Positions 1 through 5,917 of a DNA stretch of 9,926 nt are shown here, piece by piece. The stretch comes from Gemmatimonadota bacterium. Its GTDB lineage: Bacteria > Latescibacterota > UBA2968 > UBA8231. The notes under the pieces are model-generated. The model was not told the origin of the DNA. It worked only from the letters and a program-made list of their open reading frames with translations, and did no database searches. The number at the start of each line of letters is the position of its first letter. The first letter of the stretch is position 1. The translations under genes and the position numbers were made by a program. The stretch covers positions 1-9,926 of the forward strand of contig JABHDC010000057.1 in NCBI GenBank assembly GCA_018673255.1, given 5' to 3'.

Positions 1-68
1 CCCCCACCCGGCGGTGAGACTTTCGCACACGCACACAGGGCGAGGACGATCAGGAGCGAATACCTCAT
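1..68 (-). CDS. Lipoprotein N-terminus (partial, runs off left edge)
   Basis: An ATG at 68-66 overlaps the TGA stop of the upstream recombinase-like gene (67-65) in an ATGA arrangement and stays open to the edge of the window. The 22 visible codons read MRYSLLIVLALCACAKVSPP and then two Gly. This is a short basic start (Arg2), a hydrophobic core at residues 5-11, and a lipobox Leu11-Cys12-Ala13-Cys14, with Cys14 as the expected lipidated residue. That is the standard layout of a signal peptidase II lipoprotein signal. The residue after Cys14 is Ala rather than Asp, which by E. coli rules would favour export to the outer membrane. There is no strong Shine-Dalgarno, so translation is probably coupled to the upstream gene. 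The mature protein lies outside the window, so its function is unknown. Only 22 codons are visible, so this rests on the signal-peptide pattern and the overlap. Confidence 0.62.
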   Translation of the reverse strand, partial: MRYSLLIVLALCACAKVSPPGG

Positions 69-1063
69 GGTGTGCTTCGACTCGCCGAATCAGGTGGATC
101 TGCCCCTTGAGCCCGTGGGTGGGCCTGCTGATAGCGTTGTTGCAGCGCCTCCAGGTCCGTGGAGGCTGGCACTGGCGAGCGGGCGCGTCCCATGAGTCGG
201 CCGACGCCGCCGGCATCAGCACCAGCAGCCAGCAGATGCTCAGCGAAAGCCGCCCGCAAGGCCGTGGCCCCGCGGCGGGGTCTGTGCGTCATTCCCCACT
301 GGGTATCGGCCCCCTCCAGACGAAGGATGTAGCGCTCCATCGCCTGCTGAGCGGTGCGTGTCCGAAGCCGGCGTCCGCGCCGGCTGACAAACAGCGCCCC
401 CGCATCGATCTGCTGGATATCGCGTTGGCTGAGCAACTCGGCACGCATCTGTAGATAGTGTGTCAGGGTCCGTATGGTGGATCGCCCCAATGGGAGTGTC
501 CGCGGCCGGGCTCCCTCAACGTGTAGTTGCATGTCCGTCAGCAAGAGGTGCGACAACTGCAGTGGCAGAAGCTCCTCCAGGCGCAGACCACAGCCATAGA
601 GCAGTTCCATCAGCGCCCGGTCTCGACTGCCGATGAAGGACGACCGTTCAGGCAGCCCCAACAGCGTACGCATCTGCAAAGCTGAGAGGCCAACAGGACG
701 TGCCGTGTCTGTCGGTGGACTCACGCCGCGCACGGGTGAGCCATCACTGAGACCCAGCTGCCGAAGATGCTCATAGAGCGCCCGCACAGACGTGAGTTTG
801 CGGGCGATGGTGCGGGGCCGCAGGCCACACGAGTGAAGGTGGTCGACGAACAACCTGATCGCTCCAGCGTCAACAGAAGAGAGGGTCGGGCCGGCGATGC
901 ATGTGTGGAGGAAACGGCACAACTGGTTCACATCCAGAGCATAGGCGCGCTTCGTCTGCCGGGAGACGCCCGTCTGCTCGAGATAACCTGCGAAGGACCC
1001 TGCCCCCGCTTCGATGGCGGAGTGTGCGGTCAGTGGTGTGGGTGCCGCCACAGGCACCTTCAT
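65..1063 (-). CDS. XerC/XerD-like tyrosine recombinase fold, catalytic residues lost
   Basis: The 332-residue product has the two-domain layout of XerC/XerD recombinases, which cut and rejoin DNA through a tyrosine. An N-terminal SAM-like core-binding domain spans about 22-115, followed by a catalytic-type domain at about 125-316. Recognisable family blocks are GSRDRALMELLYGCGLRLEE (box I, Arg161), LFVSRRGRRL, ALRAAFAEHLLAAGAD (box II, Arg270) and the C-terminal QQRYQQAHPRA. The catalytic set is broken. The box II His is Thr267, the LLGH His is Arg293, the hairpin that should carry the Lys (about 181-192) has no Lys, and the nucleophilic Tyr aligns to Pro299 after a deletion of about three residues. 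No tyrosine lies between box II and the tail. I chose the ATG at 1063 because the upstream in-frame extension (to 1378) shows no family similarity and overlaps map; the Shine-Dalgarno is weak. The gene overlaps the lipoprotein gene downstream. It is likely a DNA-binding pseudo-enzyme, or a gene in decay. Confidence 0.82.
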   Translation of the reverse strand: MKVPVAAPTPLTAHSAIEAGAGSFAGYLEQTGVSRQTKRAYALDVNQLCRFLHTCIAGPTLSSVDAGAIRLFVDHLHSCGLRPRTIARKLTSVRALYEHLRQLGLSDGSPVRGVSPPTDTARPVGLSALQMRTLLGLPERSSFIGSRDRALMELLYGCGLRLEELLPLQLSHLLLTDMQLHVEGARPRTLPLGRSTIRTLTHYLQMRAELLSQRDIQQIDAGALFVSRRGRRLRTRTAQQAMERYILRLEGADTQWGMTHRPRRGATALRAAFAEHLLAAGADAGGVGRLMGRARSPVPASTDLEALQQRYQQAHPRAQGADPPDSASRSTP

Positions 1064-1176
1064 CTCAGGCAACCCGCGTGCCTGGGAACACCGACACCGA
1101 GTTCTCTGGGTTGAAGATCCCGGACGTGCCCCATGCAGCGACTCCACGACAACGAGTGATTTTGCCCATATCGATA

Positions 1177-1218
1177 CTGAGCTCAGCGGGACAATGTCCC
1201 GGGTTTGCTCAGGGACAA
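1177..1218. promoter_or_regulatory. Operator-like palindromes and direct repeat
   Basis: Two perfect palindromes sit side by side between the divergent recombinase-like gene and map. CTGAGCTCAG is at 1177-1186, and CGGGACAATGTCCCG at 1187-1201 has 7-base arms around a single A. A partial copy of the same unit follows: GCTCAGCGGGACAA (1181-1194) recurs as GCTCAGGGACAA (1207-1218), 26 bases downstream. On the minus strand the same bases give TTGTCC, a poor -35 match, 18 bases before TATGGG, so the palindrome could cover a weak promoter of the recombinase-like gene. Symmetry plus an in-register repeat is typical of a dimeric repressor site. The regulator is not identified, and the promoter reading is weak. 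Confidence 0.4.
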
Positions 1219-1318
1219 CAGGAGCGGACCCATGTATGACGAGCCCGCTCGATCTGGTTGCCAATGTATCAACGCCTTTCTTGATCCGCAACGAATCTGC
1301 CGGCACCCCTGCGGTCTC

Positions 1319-1347
1319 TTGACACTTCGTAGGCTCAGCCGTTTCAT
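1319..1347 (+). promoter_or_regulatory. Predicted sigma-70 type promoter for map
   Basis: A perfect -35 hexamer TTGACA (1319-1324) is followed after 17 bases by TTTCAT (1342-1347), four of six matches to the -10 consensus. Transcription would begin near 1354, only about 8 bases before the ATG at 1362. The promoter probably serves both map and the MBL-fold gene behind it. The assignment is by consensus only. Confidence 0.5.
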
Positions 1348-1361
1348 AGACCATCAGTAAG

Positions 1362-2177
1362 ATGCTGTCTGCCCCCACTCCCCGTCACAGGCATTCATCC
1401 TTGATTCCGAGACGCTCGCCCGACGAGATCGAGGCGATACGCGCCGCGTGCCTGATCGTCAGCCAGGTACATGGTGCACTGGCTCAACGCATCGCCCCCG
1501 GCGTGTCGACGGCAACTCTCGACGCCTTGGCCGAGGAAACGATCCGTTCCAATGGCGGCGCCGAACCCGCGTTCAAGGGGTACCACGGTTTCCCCGCCTC
1601 GATCTGTGCCTCCGTCAATGACGAGGCCGTACACGGCTTCCCCCGCCCCGCAGCACTTGAAGAAGGGGACGTACTCTGTGTCGATGTCGGCGTCCGCCTC
1701 AATGGCTGGTATGGGGACGGCGCCTTCACTTTGGCCGTGGGAGATCTGGACCCTGATGTCGAGCGTCTTCTGCAGGCGACTCTGCGGGCACTGGAAGCTG
1801 GCGTGCAGGCTGCTCGCCCGGGGAATCGCGTGTCAGATATTTCCCATGCCGTTGAGCAGGTGGCCAGAGAAGCTGGCGTGGCGGTGATCCGGGAGTATGG
1901 TGGTCACGGCATCGGACGCGAGCTTCACGAAGAACCCCATATCCCGAACCATGGTGCCCCCGGACGCGGCCCCCGCCTCCAGGCGGGGCAGGTTGTCGCC
2001 ATCGAGCCGATTTTCAGCCTCGGGGCTGCCGAGGTCGTCGTCGACGAGGACGGTTGGACGACCCGGACGAAGGATGGATCTGCAGCGGCCCACTTTGAGC
2101 ACACCGTCGCGATCACCGAGGCAGGGCCCTGCCCTCTGACGCTACCACAGGCAGCGACTCTTGCCGCTATCGGCTGA
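1362..2177 (+). CDS. map: Type I methionine aminopeptidase
   Basis: This 271-residue cytosolic metallopeptidase removes the initiator methionine from nascent proteins. All five metal ligands of the family are visible: Asp108 (CVDVG), Asp119 (WYGDG), His182 (GGHGIG), Glu215 (AIEP) and Glu246 (FEHT). The substrate-side His91 (NDEAVHGFP) and His189 (ELHEEP) are also present. Length matches simple type Ia enzymes without an N-terminal zinc finger. Two conserved neighbours differ from the common pattern: Gly120 follows Asp119 where Thr or Ser is usual, and His244 replaces the Gln of the usual AQ(F/Y)EHT motif. The start is uncertain. The ATG at 1362 has only a weak Shine-Dalgarno and lies about 8 bases after the predicted transcription start. 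A TTG at 1401 would begin at IPRRSPDEIEAIR, where most homologues start. The MBL-fold gene follows 12 bases after the stop, so the two are probably one transcript. Confidence 0.96.
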   Translation: MLSAPTPRHRHSSLIPRRSPDEIEAIRAACLIVSQVHGALAQRIAPGVSTATLDALAEETIRSNGGAEPAFKGYHGFPASICASVNDEAVHGFPRPAALEEGDVLCVDVGVRLNGWYGDGAFTLAVGDLDPDVERLLQATLRALEAGVQAARPGNRVSDISHAVEQVAREAGVAVIREYGGHGIGRELHEEPHIPNHGAPGRGPRLQAGQVVAIEPIFSLGAAEVVVDEDGWTTRTKDGSAAAHFEHTVAITEAGPCPLTLPQAATLAAIG

Positions 2178-2189
2178 AGCGTCTATCAC

Positions 2190-2948
2190 GTGAGAATCAC
2201 CTTCCTGGGCACCGGTACCTCTGTTGGGGTCCCCCGCATCGGCTGCGATTGCCCCGTGTGCACATCGAGCAATCCGCGCAATAAGCGTCTGCGCTGCTCC
2301 ATTCTTCTGGAACACTTTGATCACTCGATTCTCGTGGACACCTCACCTGATCTGCGTCTGCAGGCACTGCGTAATGACGTGCGCAATGTAGATGCTGTAC
2401 TCTACACGCATTCCCACGCCGACCACCTCCATGGACTGGATGACGTGAGAGTCTATTGCTTCGGTCGCGATGACCCCCTTCCCGTGTATGGGGATCGGCA
2501 GACACTGGAGCGCATCAACCACGTCTTCGACTATGCCTTTGATTCGGCCTGGGCCGAAGGGGTGCCACGTCTGTCGCCTCATGTCATGGATGGAGATCTC
2601 GAGCTGTTCGGCCTGCAGATCACCCCGGTGCAGGTACTCCATGGCCGTCTGCCCGTCCTCGCCTACCGCGTCGGACGCTTTGCCTACGTAACCGACTGCA
2701 GTTCGATCCCGGATGCATCCATGGACCAACTGCGTGGCCTCGACACACTTGTGCTGGGTGCCCTGCGCCATCGGGAACATCCGACACATTTCAATGTCGA
2801 TCAGGCGCTGGAGATGGTGGAGTTGCTTCGGCCCCGACAGGCCTTCCTCACCCATATCGCTCACGACCTCGAACACGAGGAAACAAACGACTATCTCCCT
2901 GAGCATGTGGAACTGGCCTACGACGGTCTCGTACTGGATATCTCCTGA
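2190..2948 (+). CDS. PhnP-like metallo-beta-lactamase-fold hydrolase
   Basis: A 252-residue MBL-fold hydrolase of the PhnP/COG1235 type. The active-site motif is THSHADH (His74, His76, Asp78, His79), with further ligands His151 (VLHG), Asp169 (VTDC) and His222 (LTHI), the set needed for a two-metal centre. Near the N-terminus, Cys19, Cys21, Cys24 and Cys36 form the small zinc knuckle characteristic of PhnP, so it is closer to PhnP than to RNase Z or glyoxalase II. PhnP itself is a cyclic phosphodiesterase of phosphonate use, but no phn genes are in this window, so the substrate here is unknown; a phosphodiester is a reasonable guess. It starts with GTG at 2190, 12 bases after the map stop, with only a weak GAAG upstream, so it is probably coupled to map. 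It ends at a bidirectional terminator shared with nrdJ. Confidence 0.85.
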   Translation: MRITFLGTGTSVGVPRIGCDCPVCTSSNPRNKRLRCSILLEHFDHSILVDTSPDLRLQALRNDVRNVDAVLYTHSHADHLHGLDDVRVYCFGRDDPLPVYGDRQTLERINHVFDYAFDSAWAEGVPRLSPHVMDGDLELFGLQITPVQVLHGRLPVLAYRVGRFAYVTDCSSIPDASMDQLRGLDTLVLGALRHREHPTHFNVDQALEMVELLRPRQAFLTHIAHDLEHEETNDYLPEHVELAYDGLVLDIS

Positions 2949-3001
2949 CCGTACCGACATGAGCCCGTTGCGACCTGGCGTTGCAGGTAGGTGAAAACAA
3001 G

Positions 3002-3036
3002 AAGGGCGCTGCTTCCTCGAAGGAAACAGCGCCCTT
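3002..3036. terminator. Bidirectional intrinsic terminator between convergent genes
   Basis: Arms AAGGGCGCTG (3002-3011) and CAGCGCCCTT (3027-3036) pair perfectly. After one C/A mismatch an inner TTCC/GGAA continues the stem (3013-3016 with 3022-3025), closing a 5-base loop. On the minus strand the stem is followed by CTTGTTTTC, a good U-rich tail for ending nrdJ. On the plus strand the tail is only TTTG, weaker for ending the map operon. Confidence 0.8.
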
Positions 3037-3092
3037 TGCATTATGTGATCCTGGTGTAGGGACCTGGTAGAAGTTTCACAGTGTCCCTCAAC

Positions 3093-3104
3093 AGGCTGCA
3101 GCCT
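3093..3104. repeat. 12-base perfect palindrome just past nrdJ stop
   Basis: AGGCTGCAGCCT is self-complementary over all 12 bases and begins 11 bases beyond the nrdJ stop codon. No U-tract follows, so it is not an intrinsic terminator by itself. It could form a 3' end stabilising element or be a protein site. A looser AGGGAC/GTCCCT pair (3058-3063, 3083-3088) lies between it and the terminator. Significance is uncertain. Confidence 0.35.
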
Positions 3105-3114
3105 CAGAAGATCC

Positions 3115-5529
3115 TCAGCACTTTGACCATCCGCAGTGCTTGCAGGTCAGACAGCTGCCTTCGTGCGCAACAGTGGAACCACACTCGGGACAGGTAACCA
3201 TGACCTTGGTACCGCCACTCCTGGTCGCACCTGCACCTGAATCCACAGCCACGGCTTCACCATCAGCCAGAGCTTCACCCTCAGGCAGGACAGCCGCGAG
3301 CAACTGACCACCCGTTCGACGCTGTAGATAGCGTTCCAGAGCCCGACCAATCGCATCCGGTGTCGACAGGATCAGTTCACCTGCCTCCCACACCGGTGAC
3401 GGACCCGAAATGCCTTTGAGCATGTCGACGATTTCCTGTGGGTCGATGCCGGAGCGCAGGGCCAGAGACATGAGACGACTGATCGCCTCAGACTGTGCCG
3501 CCGCATTGCCCCCCGCCTTGCCGATCGTGCTGAAGACCTCGCACAACCCGTGCTCATCCTCGTTGATCGTGACGTAGATCTTGCCTTCGCCCGTATTGAT
3601 CCGCTCGGTGACACCACTGGTCACGGACGGGCGTGGTCGCATGTGTCGTCCGGCGGCTGCCACCTTTTCCGCCTCGGCCTCTTCATTTTTCTTGGCATCG
3701 TCGTCGGTCTGCAGGATGCCTTCGCGGCTTCCCTCGCGATAGACGGTCACGCCCTTCAATCCCTCTTTGTAGGCCGAGATGTAGATATCGGCCACCGTCT
3801 CCTCCGTCGTATCCTCCGGCAGATTGATCGTCGAAGAGATCGAGCTGTCCGTGTAACGCTGAATCACGCCCTGCATACGCACGCGGAAAAAGGGATCGAT
3901 GTCGTGCGAGGTCCGCACGTGGTCGGGGAGATTCTCATCTCCGCCAAACAACTGCTTTACCAGCGGATGATAGACCTTGTACTCGCGGAAGCTCTCCCCA
4001 TCGGCCTGCTTCACACGCCGCTTGTAGCTGGTGCAGAAGATTGGCTCAACACCGGAAGAGGTCTGTGCCACGATTGAACCGGTGCCGACGGGAGGCACTG
4101 TGATCAACGTCGAATTGCGCAGACCATTCTTGCGAATCCGATTCTGGATACTCTTGGGCAGGCCCTGAATGAACTTGCTCTTCGACAAACCCTCCCAATC
4201 AAACAGGGAGAAGGGGCCCTTCTCCTGAGCCAGATCGATGGAGGTCTCATAGGCATAGTAGCAGATGGTCTGCATCATCTTCTCGACCGCGTCGAGTGCT
4301 TCGTCGCTGTCGTATCTGAGCCCCATCTTCACCAGCGCGTCGGCGAGTCCGGTAATACCGAGGCCGACACGCCGATCCGACTCGACTGCATCGCGGATCT
4401 TTGGCAGCGCATGGCTATCCATGTTGTAGTCGATGACGTTGTCGAGGAATCGCGTCGATACGCGTGTCGCTTCGGCGAGGTCCTCAAAGTCGAAGACGCC
4501 ATTGTCATCGACAAAACTCAGCAGATTCAGATTACCCAGATTGCACGCCGTATACGACGCCAGGGGCTGCTCGCCGCACGGATTCGTGCTCGTCAGCGGA
4601 TTCGCATACTCCACATTGTGGTATTCCTTCATCGTGTCCCAGAAGATGATCCCGGGCTCGGCACTGGCATGGGCGTTGGCTATGATCTTGTTCCACAGAT
4701 CACGAGCCCGCACCGTGCGATAGACCTGACCACCCCAGCGCAGATCGAAGTCGGTGTCGCCGATGACAGCATCCATGAACTCGTGGGTGATCAGCACGCT
4801 GATATTGGCGTACTGCACCTTGGTTCGGTTGGCGTCATTCTTGATGGTGATGAAGTCTTCGATATCGGGATGGTCGACACTCAGGGTAAGCATCAGGGCA
4901 CCACGTCGTCCCGCCTGGGACACGGCATTGGTGCTTTCCGACAGAAGATTCATGAAAGCAGTGCAGCCCGGAGACTGATCGACGGTGGCATTCACCGACG
5001 CCCCCTTGGGACGCAGAATCGACAGATCTGTACCCACACCACCACCGGTGCGATAGACCAGGGCCGACTCCGTCAGACAGGTGTAGATCCCCTCAAGGCT
5101 GTCTTCCTCGATCGGGATAACGTAGCAGTTGGAGAGGGTGGGGCGACGCTTCGCCTCTTCACGCCCCGCACCGTGCATAACGCGACCGCCGGGGATGAAC
5201 TTGTAGTCGATGAGGAGTTGGAAGAACTGGTCATACCAATATTGCTCGTCCTCTTCCACGGAGGCCACGGCGCGAGCAATGCGATCCCACATCTGCAGTG
5301 GGCCCGTCTCACCAGGGGCAAGATACTTGCTATGCAGCACATCGATCGCCAGATCGTTGTCCCCATAGTAGCTACGAGCGTCGGCGGCGCGTTCAAGCAC
5401 TTCGTCGTGTCCGTTTCGTCGGTATCCACGGCCCTCAAGCTGGGCCAACAGGTCTTCGAGGCGGTGGACGCTTTCGGGTGCTTCGGAATCTGTTCCTGGG
5501 GCAGGCGAATCGGCAGAATGCTCGGACAT
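3115..5529 (-). CDS. nrdJ: Class II (adenosylcobalamin-dependent) ribonucleoside reductase
   Basis: An 804-residue reductase that makes deoxyribonucleotides using an adenosylcobalamin-derived thiyl radical, independent of oxygen. Cys318 in NPCGE is the radical cysteine, with Asn316 and Glu320 beside it. Cys135 (LSNC) and Cys329 (TACN) are the disulfide pair that reduces substrate; the 11-residue gap from Cys318 to Cys329 matches the class II pattern. PPVGTGS (479-485) and SSGVEPIF (491-498) are further core motifs. A TSCPD domain spans about 635-710. After a Gly/Ala-rich linker comes a C-terminal cysteine cluster: CPEC (780-783), Cys793, CKHC (796-799) and a final Cys804, with zinc-binding and disulfide-relay roles in relatives. 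There is no N-terminal ATP-cone. The ATG at 5529 has a strong GGAGGG six bases upstream. The promoter, NrdR boxes and structured leader are described separately. The gene requires cobalamin, made or imported elsewhere. Confidence 0.97.
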   Translation of the reverse strand: MSEHSADSPAPGTDSEAPESVHRLEDLLAQLEGRGYRRNGHDEVLERAADARSYYGDNDLAIDVLHSKYLAPGETGPLQMWDRIARAVASVEEDEQYWYDQFFQLLIDYKFIPGGRVMHGAGREEAKRRPTLSNCYVIPIEEDSLEGIYTCLTESALVYRTGGGVGTDLSILRPKGASVNATVDQSPGCTAFMNLLSESTNAVSQAGRRGALMLTLSVDHPDIEDFITIKNDANRTKVQYANISVLITHEFMDAVIGDTDFDLRWGGQVYRTVRARDLWNKIIANAHASAEPGIIFWDTMKEYHNVEYANPLTSTNPCGEQPLASYTACNLGNLNLLSFVDDNGVFDFEDLAEATRVSTRFLDNVIDYNMDSHALPKIRDAVESDRRVGLGITGLADALVKMGLRYDSDEALDAVEKMMQTICYYAYETSIDLAQEKGPFSLFDWEGLSKSKFIQGLPKSIQNRIRKNGLRNSTLITVPPVGTGSIVAQTSSGVEPIFCTSYKRRVKQADGESFREYKVYHPLVKQLFGGDENLPDHVRTSHDIDPFFRVRMQGVIQRYTDSSISSTINLPEDTTEETVADIYISAYKEGLKGVTVYREGSREGILQTDDDAKKNEEAEAEKVAAAGRHMRPRPSVTSGVTERINTGEGKIYVTINEDEHGLCEVFSTIGKAGGNAAAQSEAISRLMSLALRSGIDPQEIVDMLKGISGPSPVWEAGELILSTPDAIGRALERYLQRRTGGQLLAAVLPEGEALADGEAVAVDSGAGATRSGGTKVMVTCPECGSTVAHEGSCLTCKHCGWSKC

Positions 5530-5603
5530 CTGATACCCTCCCTCGCATTGGGCGAGGCCAAAAAAGAAGCCCTCGCGGCGACCGGACGGCCATACGGTGG
5601 GCT
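5530..5603 (-). promoter_or_regulatory. nrdJ leader with competing hairpins and terminator-like U-tract
   Basis: In transcript order the leader carries GCGAGG (arm A, 5576-5571), CCTCGC (arm B, 5557-5552) and GCGAGG again (arm C, 5546-5541). B can pair with A or with C but not both, and arm C ends on the first G of the Shine-Dalgarno GGAGGG (5541-5536). Upstream, AGCCC (5603-5599) can pair with GGGCT (5572-5568), extended by ACCG/CGGT, and is followed directly by TTCTTTTTT (5568-5560), as in an intrinsic terminator. That stem shares two bases with arm A. One state (terminator stem plus B:C) would be off and the other (A:B) on. The pairing is seen in the sequence; the regulatory role is inferred. 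No cobalamin-riboswitch core motif was found. Confidence 0.4.
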
Positions 5604-5661
5604 AAGCTATTGAATTGTCTGGGGTTAGCGCGGGGAGAGCAAACCAGTAACTGCACTGCAT

Positions 5662-5677
5662 ACACAGGATCTTATGT
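5662..5677. promoter_or_regulatory. NrdR box 2 (weaker)
   Basis: ACACAGGATCTTATGT fits the NrdR-box pattern ACACWATATMTWGTGT at about 13 of 16 positions. It lies 33 bases, about three helical turns, downstream of the stronger box, the paired arrangement NrdR normally uses. The match is weaker in the AT-rich core. Confidence 0.6.
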
Positions 5678-5694
5678 CTGCTGACCAAGCCATA

Positions 5695-5710
5695 CCACAA
5701 TATCTTGTGT
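5695..5710. promoter_or_regulatory. NrdR box 1 (strong)
   Basis: CCACAATATCTTGTGT matches the NrdR-box pattern ACACWATATMTWGTGT at 15 of 16 positions and is nearly palindromic. It sits just downstream of the predicted nrdJ transcription start, so bound NrdR would block initiation or early elongation. nrdR is encoded immediately upstream, which supports the assignment. Confidence 0.82.
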
Positions 5711-5729
5711 GTTTCCGCAGCGCAGAGCC

Positions 5730-5759
5730 AATATACATGACGGCTTTCTGAGTTGTCAA
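5730..5759 (-). promoter_or_regulatory. Predicted sigma-70 type promoter for nrdJ
   Basis: On the minus strand TTGACA (5759-5754) is a perfect -35 box. It is followed after 18 bases by TATATT (5735-5730), five of six matches to the -10 box. The predicted start is near 5723, giving a leader of about 190 nt. The promoter lies between the nrdR terminator and the two NrdR boxes, so nrdJ should have its own transcript. Confidence 0.7.
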
Positions 5760-5811
5760 GACTTTTGGTGGCTTGTGTCACATTGCGGTGTCCATGTGGG
5801 CCCGGCGACAC

Positions 5812-5856
5812 AAAAAGAGGCCCCCCGGGCAGGCACAATGCCATGCCGGAGGGCCT
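5812..5856 (-). terminator. Intrinsic terminator of nrdR
   Basis: Arms 5818-5834 and 5840-5856 pair at 13 of 17 positions (AGGCCC, CCGG and GGC blocks) around a 5-base loop. On the minus strand the stem is followed by CTTTTTG, a five-U tail. It begins about 60 bases past the nrdR stop codon, and the hairpin plus its U-tail separates nrdR from the nrdJ promoter. A TGTGTC/GACACA pair (5774-5779, 5807-5812) flanks it. Confidence 0.8.
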
Positions 5857-5917
5857 GATTCTTGCACCGACATCGAGTGAATCTTGCCCGATGTCGAGTT
5901 TGCCGATCTACTTCAGA

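Noticed and set aside
65..300. Frameshift as explanation for the missing tyrosine
   Set aside because: Reading both other frames through the segment around 150-190 gives no tyrosine or family pattern, and the correct frame resumes with the conserved AHPRA tail, so substitution and deletion fit better.
1064..1378. In-frame N-terminal extension of the recombinase-like gene to 1378
   Set aside because: The extra 105 residues show no family similarity, overlap the map start and promoter, and cover the palindromic region; homologues begin about 20-30 residues before the core-binding domain.
4411..5613. 400-codon open frame on the plus strand opposite nrdJ
   Set aside because: It is antisense to a strongly conserved gene in GC-rich DNA, where long antisense frames arise by codon bias; it shows no domain pattern or ribosome site.
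5625..5693. 22-codon leader peptide upstream of nrdJ
   Set aside because: It opens with ATG but lacks a Shine-Dalgarno, has no run of informative codons, and starts inside the NrdR-box region.
5530..5723. Cobalamin riboswitch before nrdJ
   Set aside because: Neither the B12-box (AGCCAGGAGACC-type) nor the GCCACTG core motif is present in the leader.
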